Assembly: GCA_031278665.1 (NCBI GenBank) | Contig: JAITKC010000002.1 | Span: forward strand, 1-6,223 | DNA length: 6,223 nucleotides | Source: Bifidobacteriaceae bacterium | Lineage (GTDB): Bacteria > Actinomycetota > Actinomycetes > Actinomycetales > WQXJ01 | Direction: 5' to 3' | Shown: positions 1 to 6,096 of the stretch, one piece after another | How the letters are laid out: the number at the start of each line of letters is the position of its first letter | Numbering within the stretch: position 1 is the stretch's first letter | Program-made: the position numbers and the translations under genes | Notes under the pieces: model-generated | Told to the model about the DNA's origin: nothing | The model's input: the letters and a program-made list of their open reading frames with translations, nothing else | Databases searched by the model: none

Positions 1-1314
1 GCCTTTGTCGGCCGGGTGGTCACGGCCGGGGCGAAGGAGTTGGCGGCGGAAGTTCACCGGGCCGGTCGCGAGGCGATGATGTTTCTGGGCGACCAGTGGA
101 TCGGCGCCGAGCCGTACGGCCCCGACTTCGCCTCGATCGGCCTTGACGCGGTGGTCGGATCGGTCGGCGACGGCGCCACCTCGCGGATGATCGCCGACAT
201 CCCCGGCGTCCGCTACACCGAGGGACGCCTGCTGCCGTACTTTTTCCCCGACGTTTTCCGGCCTGGCGGCGACCCCGCCGGCGAGGCGTTGACCGCCTGG
301 TTGCGCGCCCGGCGGGCGATGCTGCGCAATCCAGTCGATCGGATCGGCTACGGCGGCTACCCGTCGTTGGCGGCCGCCCACCCGGATTTCGTGGCGGTGG
401 CCGCCCGGGTGGCCGACGAGTTCCGCGAAATACATCGCCGCCGCGGCGGCGAACGCCCTTGGACCCATGGCGGCAAAGTGGCGGTGCTGAATCAATGGGG
501 GGTTTTGCGGGCCTGGCTCGCCTACACCGTCGCCCACGGCAAGCCCTACCGCTTCACCGAGCCCTATGCCGGCGTCTTGGAGGCCCTGTCCGGTTTGCCG
601 TTCGACGTCGTTTGGCTCAGCTTCGATCAGGTGTTGCATAGTGGCGTGCCCGATGACGTCGCCTGCGTCGTCAACGCCGGCCCGGCTGGGACCGCTTGGT
701 CCGGCGGGGAAGTCTGGGGCGAGTCCGCTTTGGTGGAGCGCCTGCGCGCCTTTGTCGCCGCCGGCGGGTTCTTTCTGGGCGTCGGCGAGCCGTCGGCGCT
801 GGTCCGGGGCGGGCGGACGTTCCAGCTGGCGGATGTGTTGGGGGTGGACCAAGAGGTCGGTTTCTCGCTGTCGACCAGCCGCCGCCCGCGCCTGGCGCCA
901 ACCCACTGGGTTGCCGCCGAGGCGCCGGCCGTCCTCGATTTGCCCGATGCCGCGCGGTCGGTTCGGGCCATCGAGTCCGGCGCGCTGGTGGTCCGCGAGG
1001 ACCGGGGCGACGTTCAGTTGGCCGTCAACCGGTACGGCGCCGGCCGGGCCGCCTATCTGGCCGGACTGCCCTATTCGGCCGTCAACTCCCGGCTGTTGTG
1101 TCGGACGTTGATCTGGGGACTCGGCCAGGACGGCACGGCCGTGCCCTATCTATCCGACAATCCAGAAGTCGAGGTCGCGGCCTTCGCGGCGGCCGGTTGG
1201 GCCGCCGCGATCAACAACTCCCTCGGTCAGCAGTCGGCCGCCTTCGTCGACGCCGACGGCCGCCGGCACAGCATCCGCCTCGCCCCCGCCGCGATCACCT
1301 GGCTGCGCCTTTAG
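1..1314 (+). CDS. GH112 beta-galactoside phosphorylase (galacto-N-biose/lacto-N-biose or Gal-beta-1,4-L-rhamnose phosphorylase), 5'-truncated by window edge
   Basis: Cytoplasmic inverting phosphorylase that splits a beta-galactoside with phosphate to galactose 1-phosphate plus free acceptor sugar. The frame is open from base 1, and the five codons before the GTG at 16 still align with the family, so that GTG is internal and the true start lies upstream. The segment MMFLGDQWIG carries the catalytic general acid Asp (codon 91-93), equivalent to Asp313 of the Bifidobacterium longum enzyme, so about 280 N-terminal residues are missing. Further family blocks follow: GLDAVVGSVGDG, ADIPGVRYTEGR, LPYFFPD, YGGYPSLAA, FFLGVGEPSA, FQLADVLGVD, YLAGLPYSAVNSRLL. 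They run from the end of the TIM-barrel domain through the alpha/beta domain to the C-terminal beta domain. Compared with the bifidobacterial protein, the stretch around codons 915-960 is some 30 residues shorter. Family assignment is firm. The acceptor (GlcNAc/GalNAc or L-rhamnose) cannot be settled because acceptor-contact residues lie mostly upstream. Confidence 0.93.
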   Translation, partial: AFVGRVVTAGAKELAAEVHRAGREAMMFLGDQWIGAEPYGPDFASIGLDAVVGSVGDGATSRMIADIPGVRYTEGRLLPYFFPDVFRPGGDPAGEALTAWLRARRAMLRNPVDRIGYGGYPSLAAAHPDFVAVAARVADEFREIHRRRGGERPWTHGGKVAVLNQWGVLRAWLAYTVAHGKPYRFTEPYAGVLEALSGLPFDVVWLSFDQVLHSGVPDDVACVVNAGPAGTAWSGGEVWGESALVERLRAFVAAGGFFLGVGEPSALVRGGRTFQLADVLGVDQEVGFSLSTSRRPRLAPTHWVAAEAPAVLDLPDAARSVRAIESGALVVREDRGDVQLAVNRYGAGRAAYLAGLPYSAVNSRLLCRTLIWGLGQDGTAVPYLSDNPEVEVAAFAAAGWAAAINNSLGQQSAAFVDADGRRHSIRLAPAAITWLRL

Positions 1315-1319
1315 CCCCA

Positions 1320-1350
1320 CCGGAACGCGGGGCCCGGCCCCGCGTTCCGG
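1320..1350. terminator. Perfect 14-bp GC hairpin, probable bidirectional terminator
   Basis: Left arm CCGGAACGCGGGGC (1320-1333), loop CCG, right arm GCCCCGCGTTCCGG (1337-1350), with no mismatch. It begins 5 nt after the stop of the GH112 gene and sits between two convergent genes, where a shared terminator is expected. There is no T-run on either side, which is common in high-GC actinobacteria, so the call rests on stem strength and position. Confidence 0.75.
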
Positions 1351-1370
1351 CTTCCCCAGACCCCGTGTTC

Positions 1371-1405
1371 CGGTCGTTCGGTCGTTCGGTCGTTCGGTCG
1401 TTCGG
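1371..1405. repeat. Tandem repeat, 8-bp unit CGGTCGTT, 4.4 copies
   Basis: Four exact copies of CGGTCGTT (1371-1378, 1379-1386, 1387-1394, 1395-1402) followed by a partial CGG. It is non-coding, between the terminator hairpin and the stop codon of the alcohol dehydrogenase gene, which begins 11 bp further on. The preceding TGTTCCGG and the hairpin arm end CGTTCCGG resemble the unit, suggesting growth by slipped-strand replication from a local seed. Confidence 0.95.
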
Positions 1406-1416
1406 GAGGCGAACTG

Positions 1417-2517
1417 TCAGAACGAGGTGATGACGCTGCGGGCGGTGGCCCCGGTCGCTTGTTCGGCGTAGGCCTCGTTGATTTGGGCCAGGTTGATCCT
1501 GGCCGAGACCATTTTGTCGAGCGGGAAACGCCCCTGCAGATACATCTCGGCGTACAGAGGCAGGTCGCGCTTGAAAGTCGACTGGCCCATGTAGACGGCC
1601 CGCAACGACTTCTTGGCGATCATGACGTCCCAAAACATGTTGAACTCCATGACGCTGTCCGGCGGCTGCATCCCCATGACATAGGCGATGCCGGTCGGTC
1701 GCGCCATCTTCAGCGCCTGCCAGACGCAGTCCTTACGCCCCACGGCCTCAAACGAGTACTCCACGCCAATCCCGTCGGTCAGCCGCACCACAGCTTCGAC
1801 CGGGTCCTCTTTCGACGCGTCGACCCCGTCTGTGGCGCCGAACTCGGCCGCCAGATCGAGTTTGGCCGCGACTGTGTCGACGGCGATGATCCGGCGCGCG
1901 CCGGCCAGGCGCGCCCCCCAGACGGTTGAGAGCCCCACTCCGCCGCAGCCGATCACGGCCACATTGTCGCCGACCCGGACCTGAGCGATGTTGATCGCCG
2001 CTCCGGCGCCGGTGACCACCCCGCAACCCATCACCGCGCCAAGGTCCAACGGCAAGTCGTCTTGGACCTTGACGAAAGTGTTCTCGTGTAGCAGGACGTG
2101 CTGGGCGAACCCGGCGACATCGGAAAACTGCGACACCGGCTGGCCCTGCCAACTGAGCCGGGGCGGCTCGTCCGGACCGCGCAAAGTTTCCTCGACGTTC
2201 GGGCAGCGCCACGGTTTGCCGGAAACGCAATCGGTGCAATGGCCGCAGTGGACCACTTCGCAGCCGACCACGCGGTCGCCCGGCTTCAGGCCTATGACCT
2301 GCGGGCCGACCTCCAGAACCACCCCCGCGACCTCGTGTCCCATGAGGATCGGGGCCGGCCACGGGCTGCCGTAGGTGGCGGCGGTCAGATCTGAATGGCA
2401 CAGGCCCGAACCCTGCACCTCGACCAGAACCTCCGCTCCGCGCGGCTCGTCGATGTCAATCTCCCGTATCACAAATGGCTTGCCGTACTCTTCGGTCAAA
2501 GCGGCTTTGGTTTTCAC
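1417..2517 (-). CDS. Zinc-dependent medium-chain alcohol dehydrogenase (class III/AdhD-like)
   Basis: NAD(H)-dependent oxidation of an alcohol to an aldehyde or ketone in the cytoplasm; substrate unknown. The 366-residue length fits the family. Visible motifs: catalytic zinc ligands Cys40 (GLCHSDL), His61-Glu62 (GHE) and Cys165 (GCGVVTGAG); structural zinc cysteines 91, 94, 97 and 105; Rossmann glycine motif GCGGVG at 190-195; and Asp214 at the end of the next strand (IIAVD), which favours NAD over NADP. The chosen start is the GTG at 2515-2517, giving MKTKAALTEEYGKPF, a typical N-terminus of this group, with a Shine-Dalgarno GAGAGGTGG at 2524-2532. The frame continues to an ATG at 2598, but that start would overlap the upstream gene by 61 nt and add 27 unrelated residues. 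It is the last gene of the MFS-SDR-MDR operon, 20 nt after the SDR stop. From memory it resembles mycobacterial AdhD; all zinc ligands are present, so it should be active. Confidence 0.93.
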   Translation of the reverse strand: MKTKAALTEEYGKPFVIREIDIDEPRGAEVLVEVQGSGLCHSDLTAATYGSPWPAPILMGHEVAGVVLEVGPQVIGLKPGDRVVGCEVVHCGHCTDCVSGKPWRCPNVEETLRGPDEPPRLSWQGQPVSQFSDVAGFAQHVLLHENTFVKVQDDLPLDLGAVMGCGVVTGAGAAINIAQVRVGDNVAVIGCGGVGLSTVWGARLAGARRIIAVDTVAAKLDLAAEFGATDGVDASKEDPVEAVVRLTDGIGVEYSFEAVGRKDCVWQALKMARPTGIAYVMGMQPPDSVMEFNMFWDVMIAKKSLRAVYMGQSTFKRDLPLYAEMYLQGRFPLDKMVSARINLAQINEAYAEQATGATARSVITSF

Positions 2518-2523
2518 TGCGTC

Positions 2524-2532
2524 CCACCTCTC
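2524..2532 (-). promoter_or_regulatory. Ribosome binding site that fixes the GTG start of the alcohol dehydrogenase
   Basis: Minus-strand GAGAGGTGG lies 6 nt before the GTG at 2515-2517 and within the 20-nt gap after the SDR stop codon. The alternative ATG at 2598 is buried inside the SDR coding sequence. Confidence 0.75.
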
Positions 2533-2537
2533 TTCGA

Positions 2538-3320
2538 TCAGGATCCGCCGGCCACCAGCATGTTGCAGCCGGTGACATAGGAGGCTTCGTCGGAACAAAG
2601 GAACAGAGCCGCGTAAGCCTGTTCCATGGGCGTCGAGGCGCGGCCGATCGGCACCGCCGCCTGGACGGCGTCGAAGTCTGGCGAACCGTCCGTCATCGGC
2701 GTCAACACCAACCCGGAAAGCAAGTTGTTGACGCGCACGCCGCGGGGCGCGTACTCGCGGGCGACGGCCCTCGCCATTTGCGTAACGCCGGCCTTGACAT
2801 AGCCGTAAATGGCGAACACCGGCATGGGATCCAGCGCCGCCAACGAGGTGACGTTGAGCACCACCCCGCCGCCCCGCGCCTCCATGCCGGGGATCACCAG
2901 TTTCATGGCGTGGAAATAACTGCGCGCGTCCAAGGCGCTGAAATCGTCGAAGTCTTCCAAGGTGAGGGCCTCAAGCGGGGCCACGATGAAGCGCCCGGCG
3001 TTGTTGACCAGGATGTCGATCCGGCCCAAATAGCTCTCGGAGCACTCGACCAACTCCCGCAACTCGGCGTCCACGGTGACATCGGCCTTGACGAAACTGG
3101 CCTGGCCGCCATCGTCTTCGATGGCTTCGACGACTTTCAGACCGCGCTCCGAGTTCCGGCCGGTGACCACGACTTTGGCGCCCTCGTGGGCGAACAGGCG
3201 GGCGATCGCCTCGCCGATTCCCGAGGTCGAGCCAGTCACCAGCGCGGTCTTGCCGTCGAGTCGGCCAAGCGGTGGCCGCATCTGCATCGCTTTGGCTTGT
3301 AATTCTGCCTTCGTGACCAT
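2538..3320 (-). CDS. Classical short-chain dehydrogenase/reductase (SDR), with altered tetrad Asn
   Basis: Cytoplasmic NAD(P)(H)-dependent oxidoreductase acting on a hydroxyl/keto group; substrate unknown. The 260-residue length is normal for a classical SDR with a short N-terminal extension. Motifs: cofactor loop TGSTSGIG (29-36); Arg55 after the second strand (VVVTGR), which suggests NADP(H); NNAG at 106-109; catalytic Ser159 (NVTS), Tyr172 and Lys176 (YGYVK). Two departures stand out. The position of the tetrad Asn, normally in a V-N-L context, reads ALDAR with Asp131. The usual PG after the VN strand reads SG (NNLLSGLVLTPM). ATG at 3318-3320 is preceded by AGAAAGG about 9 nt upstream; Met12 and Met14 are less likely starts. 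It sits 36 nt after the MFS gene and 20 nt before the alcohol dehydrogenase, so the three are very likely one operon. Confidence 0.93.
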   Translation of the reverse strand: MVTKAELQAKAMQMRPPLGRLDGKTALVTGSTSGIGEAIARLFAHEGAKVVVTGRNSERGLKVVEAIEDDGGQASFVKADVTVDAELRELVECSESYLGRIDILVNNAGRFIVAPLEALTLEDFDDFSALDARSYFHAMKLVIPGMEARGGGVVLNVTSLAALDPMPVFAIYGYVKAGVTQMARAVAREYAPRGVRVNNLLSGLVLTPMTDGSPDFDAVQAAVPIGRASTPMEQAYAALFLCSDEASYVTGCNMLVAGGS

Positions 3321-3356
3321 TGTGTATTGCCTTTCTGTTGCGATTGGGGGCTGCGG

Positions 3357-4586
3357 TTAGTTGGGCGCCGGCTCGGCCGGGGCCGGGGCCGGTTGGCGAC
3401 CGTATTCTGGAATGAACGCCATGACCAGCGCGATCAACGCGCAGCAGGCGGCCGCCAGGATGAGGAGCAGGTTGTAGTCGCCGCCGGCGATCGGGGCCAG
3501 CACAAACGTTGGCACGCAGTACGCCCCCGCCATCTGCAGAGTCGAGATCAGGCCGCCCGCGCTGCCGGCGAACTCCGGCCCAATCCCGGGCAACAACGCC
3601 GGACCGGCCATGATCATAGGTGGCGCGGCGCCCAGTCCGATGCCGCCGAGTACTAGCACGCAGGCCGACAGTCCGCCCGGCGCCACGAGCCAGCCGACTA
3701 ACATCCCCACGCCTCCGATCAGCGCCACGGTGATCACCACCGGCTTGATCCGGCCGACCCGTCGCGCCACCATTGGCACGACGACGCTGCCGAGCAGGGT
3801 GCCGAGGGTGAACAAGGAGGCCACCACTCCGGCGCTTTCGATCTTCAGTTCGTGGACTCCGACTAGCGCCGTCGGCAGGAACTGGGCGAAGGTCATCTGG
3901 GCGGCCATGAACAAGATCATGCCGAGGCCCATCAACCAGACGAACGGGTTGCGCGCCACCTTCCCCAGATAGGCGGTGATCGGCTGCTGCGGCGGCGGCT
4001 CCGCGCCGGCGTCGGCTGGGCGGTTCTTGACCAGGGCGAGCCACAACACGAAGGCGAGCACCACCAGGGCGCCGCCGAAGACGAAGGCGGCTTGGGTCGA
4101 AGCGAATCTGGAGGCGGTGGCTTGGGCGGCCATAGTGCCCGTGGCGCCGGCGGCCATGAAAATGCCCATGGCGGTGCCGATCTGCTCGCGCGGGAACCAG
4201 GAGGCGTAGAGTTTCGCGGCGTTGGCCGCCAAGATGGACGCCGCCATTCCCAGCAGGAACATGGTGATCAGCAGCAGGACGAAGTTCTCGGCCCAGATGC
4301 GGCCGACCGCGCCCACCACTGAACAGACAAAAGCGACTGTGACGACTAGCTTGACGCCGAAACGGTCCGCCAAGCCACCTGCGATCAGGGCGAAGAACAC
4401 GCCTGGGAGCATCGGAGCGAGTCCGATCGCCGCCATCGCGGAGTCCTTCAAGTTCAAAGCGGCCGCAATTTCGGGGCCGCGTCCGGAGAGTGTGAACTGG
4501 CTGTAAGACACAGCGAAGGCCACGAGGAAGGTAATGGCGAGGATGATCCAGCGCCTAAGGGATGTGCCTGTGTTAGGGCCGTCCAT
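3357..4586 (-). CDS. Major facilitator superfamily transporter (NNP/CynX-like), 12 TM
   Basis: Inner-membrane secondary transporter of 409 residues, a normal MFS length. The first segment starts near Trp13. The MFS motif A, GGLADRFGVK, is at 70-79 between TM2 and TM3. A KLYASWFP...IGTAMGI stretch at 125-142 recalls the NNP/CynX branch of anion and small-acid transporters, though it also occurs in other MFS groups. A hydrophilic Pro-rich loop at about 187-214 separates the two six-helix halves, and the C-terminus ends in a Pro/Ala-rich cytoplasmic tail (PAPAPAEPAP). ATG at 4584-4586 has AGGGGG a few nt upstream. It is the first gene of the operon with the SDR and the zinc dehydrogenase, so it probably imports their substrate, or exports a product. 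The substrate cannot be named; family similarity alone does not make it a nitrate or cyanate carrier. Confidence 0.9.
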   Translation of the reverse strand: MDGPNTGTSLRRWIILAITFLVAFAVSYSQFTLSGRGPEIAAALNLKDSAMAAIGLAPMLPGVFFALIAGGLADRFGVKLVVTVAFVCSVVGAVGRIWAENFVLLLITMFLLGMAASILAANAAKLYASWFPREQIGTAMGIFMAAGATGTMAAQATASRFASTQAAFVFGGALVVLAFVLWLALVKNRPADAGAEPPPQQPITAYLGKVARNPFVWLMGLGMILFMAAQMTFAQFLPTALVGVHELKIESAGVVASLFTLGTLLGSVVVPMVARRVGRIKPVVITVALIGGVGMLVGWLVAPGGLSACVLVLGGIGLGAAPPMIMAGPALLPGIGPEFAGSAGGLISTLQMAGAYCVPTFVLAPIAGGDYNLLLILAAACCALIALVMAFIPEYGRQPAPAPAEPAPN

Positions 4587-4654
4587 TGGTCCCCCTTTTG
4601 ACAGATGGGTGTGTCTGGGATTGGTGTTGCCGATGTGAACTAGGGCGAGTTGTT

Positions 4655-4666
4655 ACCAGCGCTGGT
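4655..4666. promoter_or_regulatory. Candidate LacI-family operator, perfect 12-bp palindrome
   Basis: ACCAGCGCTGGT is a perfect palindrome with a central CG and the core AGCGCT, the form seen in LacI/GalR-family operators. It lies about 70 bp before the MFS start, downstream of the gene for a LacI-family protein, where a repressor would block the operon promoter. The assignment is inferred from shape and context. Confidence 0.45.
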
Positions 4667-4684
4667 CGGCCGGCATAATTCGGC

Positions 4685-4696
4685 GCCAGCGCCGGG
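4685..4696. promoter_or_regulatory. Candidate second, degenerate operator 30 bp from the first
   Basis: GCCAGCGCCGGG matches the palindrome at 4655-4666 over CCAGCGC and in 9 of the 10 inner positions (CCAGCGCCGG against CCAGCGCTGG). The centres are exactly 30 bp apart, close to three helical turns, so two dimers would lie on the same DNA face. It also forms part of the overlapping near-palindrome CGGCGC-CA-GCGCCG (4681-4694). Chance is a real alternative in such GC-rich DNA. Confidence 0.28.
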
Positions 4697-4793
4697 TCGC
4701 GGTTTGATTCGGTTGGCCCCATGGCGTCCTTGGCTCCGGCTGGGAGCCTTGGGTGAACCCGGTGGTCTTCGTTGAGCCGCTGGGCAGGGTGCG

Positions 4794-4819
4794 AGTTTGG
4801 TCGGTTCTGCGGCCAAACT
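4794..4819. repeat. Inverted repeat, 7-bp arms, 12-nt spacer
   Basis: AGTTTGG (4794-4800) and CCAAACT (4813-4819) are exact inverted copies. They could be a protein-binding site or a weak hairpin in the leader of the MFS operon. No T-run follows, so a terminator role is unlikely. Confidence 0.4.
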
Positions 4820-4888
4820 GGGGCACTGGCCACCCTACAGCGCGCCTCCCGACCGCGCCAGCCCCACGGGAATGCACCCTAAAGTCGC

Positions 4889-4919
4889 AAACCCCGCCTC
4901 CGACCGGAAAGCGGGGCTT
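4889..4919 (-). terminator. Probable intrinsic terminator of the LacI-type gene
   Basis: On the minus strand GCCCCGC pairs with GCGGGG (plus-strand arms 4892-4897 and 4911-4916), with a further TCC/GGA pairing inside the loop. The 3' arm is followed by TTTGCGACTTT, a modest T-rich run. It lies about 125 nt after the LacI stop codon and before the MFS operon, so it would separate the two transcripts. Confidence 0.55.
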
Positions 4920-4990
4920 GGCCTCGCCTTTCGCCCAAGGTCACCTCCCACGCCGCTATGGGCCAGGGTCGCCGAGGCGTCGCGGCTGAC

Positions 4991-4996
4991 CTTATA
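4991..4996 (-). promoter_or_regulatory. Isolated -10-like hexamer TATAAG
   Basis: Minus-strand TATAAG matches the -10 consensus at five of six positions and stands out in GC-rich sequence. No -35 box is visible at 16-18 bp upstream. If active it would start a transcript with a roughly 400-nt leader that crosses the hairpin at 4889-4919. Confidence 0.2.
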
Positions 4997-5043
4997 TCCG
5001 CCGCTGCCGTTCGCGCGCCGAGCGGCCCGGCCGAAGGGTATGG

Positions 5044-6045
5044 TCAGGCCGATTGGCGGATGACTAGTTCGGTTGGGAACAGTCGCGGCCACTCGCCCCA
5101 GCGCCCGTGCCGCAGGCGATCGGCGATCAAGCCGGCGGCGGCCGAGCCCAAGGCGGCGACCGGCTGGGCGACTGTGGTCAGATTCGGAAAGACCTGGACG
5201 GCGGTGGCCGAGTCGTCGTATCCGACCACGGCGATGTCCTCGGGAACTCGGCGGCCGGCCGCCGCCGCGGCCTGGAGGGCGCCCGCCGCCAGCGAGTCCG
5301 ACTGGGCGAAGATGGCGTCGATATTCGGATCGCCGGCCAGGAGACGGGCTGCGGCGGCGCCGGGCGCGCCGAATTGGAAATCCAGTTCGATGGCCGGACC
5401 GGGTTCGACCCCGGCTTCCCGGTGGGCGCGCAAGTAGCCGGCCCGCCGGTCGACGGCGGCTGACCGAGTCAGCGATCCGCTAATCGAGGCCACATGGCGA
5501 CGCCCCTGGTCAAGCAGGTGTTTTGTGGCGACATAGCCGCCTTGGACATTGTCGGCGTCGACATAGGGCGCGGCCACGCCGGCCGGCGGCCGGCCGAGGA
5601 AGGCGATCGGCAGGTCGAGTTCGCCGAGTAACGCCTCCAGACAGCTGTCGTGATGGAAGTGGACCACCAAAATCCCGTCCACATTGCTGTGGTGCAAGAA
5701 CCGCTTGGTGCTCGCCACCGGATCGGCTGGGTCGGCCAGCGCCAGTTGGGGCTGTAGTCCGGCCTGCCACAGGCAGTGCGCGACCGCCGCGATGACCACG
5801 CCGATGAAGGGGTCGACGAAAATCGCCGTCGGGCTCTCGGGGGCGACGATGGCGACCTGGTCGGTGCGCTGGCGGGCCAGCGTTCGGGCGGCCCGGTTGG
5901 GCACGAAACCGAGTTCGGCGACGGCCCGCGCGACCGCCGCGATCGCTTGTTTCGAGGCCACGCCGCCGTTGATGGCCCGCGACGCCGTCGATCTGGACAC
6001 CCCCGCCGCCCGAGCGACTTGGTCGAGTGTGACCGGTTCGGTCAT
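5044..6045 (-). CDS. LacI/GalR-family transcriptional regulator
   Basis: DNA-binding, ligand-responsive regulator of 333 residues, the normal family length. The N-terminal helix-turn-helix (residues 5-27) reads VTLDQVARAAGVSRSTASRAING. A hinge helix follows (AARTLARQ, 52-59) with Leu56 at the position of the intercalating Leu of E. coli LacI. Next comes a periplasmic-binding-protein-like effector domain with typical landmarks: DPFIGVV, VDGILVV, DADNVQGGYVATKHLLDQG, FAQSDSLAAGAL and VVGYDD. The start chosen is the ATG at 6043-6045, preceded by GGAGGGG, which gives the usual short N-terminus before the VTL helix. An in-frame ATG at 6066 would add seven residues but lacks a ribosome binding site. 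The gene lies upstream of, and parallel to, the MFS-SDR-MDR operon and is its likely local regulator, probably a repressor relieved by a sugar-like ligand. The ligand is unknown. Confidence 0.93.
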   Translation of the reverse strand: MTEPVTLDQVARAAGVSRSTASRAINGGVASKQAIAAVARAVAELGFVPNRAARTLARQRTDQVAIVAPESPTAIFVDPFIGVVIAAVAHCLWQAGLQPQLALADPADPVASTKRFLHHSNVDGILVVHFHHDSCLEALLGELDLPIAFLGRPPAGVAAPYVDADNVQGGYVATKHLLDQGRRHVASISGSLTRSAAVDRRAGYLRAHREAGVEPGPAIELDFQFGAPGAAAARLLAGDPNIDAIFAQSDSLAAGALQAAAAAGRRVPEDIAVVGYDDSATAVQVFPNLTTVAQPVAALGSAAAGLIADRLRHGRWGEWPRLFPTELVIRQSA

Positions 6046-6052
6046 GGCCCCT
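6046..6052 (-). promoter_or_regulatory. Ribosome binding site fixing the LacI-type start
   Basis: The minus strand reads CGGAGGGGCC directly before the ATG at 6043-6045, a strong purine-rich site at close spacing. No such site precedes the upstream ATG at 6064-6066. Confidence 0.65.
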
Positions 6053-6078
6053 CCGTGGCGCCGCATTGGACCAGGCGC

Positions 6079-6096
6079 GCCAGCCGGCGCGCTGGC
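6079..6096. promoter_or_regulatory. Inverted repeat GCCAGC-N6-GCTGGC upstream of the LacI-type gene
   Basis: Exact 6-bp arms (6079-6084 and 6091-6096) lie 34 bp upstream of the LacI start, with the 8-bp palindrome ACCATGGT (6097-6104) next to it. The arms are the same CCAGC/GCTGG words as in the candidate operator at 4655-4666, but spaced 6 bp apart instead of abutting. It may be an autoregulatory site; the spacing difference makes this uncertain. Confidence 0.3.

Larger units (their letters stand above)
4587..5043. other. 457-bp non-coding control region between lacI-type gene and MFS operon
   Basis: No credible gene on either strand: open frames here are Pro/Arg-rich and match no family. 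From right to left (the direction of transcription) it contains a -10-like TATAAG, a terminator-like hairpin, an inverted repeat, two LacI-operator-like sites and the MFS ribosome binding site (listed separately). The operon promoter should lie here. I could not find a convincing -35/-10 pair on the minus strand; the best guess overlapping the operator (TTATGC, 17 bp, TAACAA) matches consensus poorly. Confidence 0.7.

Noticed and set aside
16..18. GTG at 16 as the true start of the GH112 gene
   Set aside because: The frame is open to base 1, the preceding codons still align with the family, and about 280 residues including most of the TIM barrel would be missing.
1371..1405. CRISPR array or integration site
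   Set aside because: The unit is only 8 bp and directly tandem, with no spacers, no cas genes and no tRNA or integrase nearby.
566..1430. Alternative plus-strand frames inside the GH112 gene
   Set aside because: They are out-of-frame shadows with Arg/Pro/Gly-rich sequence and no recognisable motif, while the GH112 frame is continuous.
2518..2598. Extended N-terminus of the alcohol dehydrogenase from an ATG at 2598
   Set aside because: It overlaps the SDR gene by 61 nt, adds 27 residues unlike the family, and a well-placed ribosome binding site precedes the GTG at 2515-2517.
2971..4044. Long minus-strand frame of 357 codons spanning the MFS and SDR genes
   Set aside because: Arg/Gly/Pro-rich shadow of two well-supported genes in another frame.
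4753..5063. Small plus-strand reading frames in the intergenic region
   Set aside because: Pro/Arg-rich composition, no family resemblance, and overlap with the terminator hairpin and other non-coding signals; such frames arise readily in GC-rich DNA.
6046..6066. LacI-type start at the ATG 6064-6066
   Set aside because: No ribosome binding site there. The ATG at 6043-6045 has GGAGGGG and gives the standard short LacI N-terminus.
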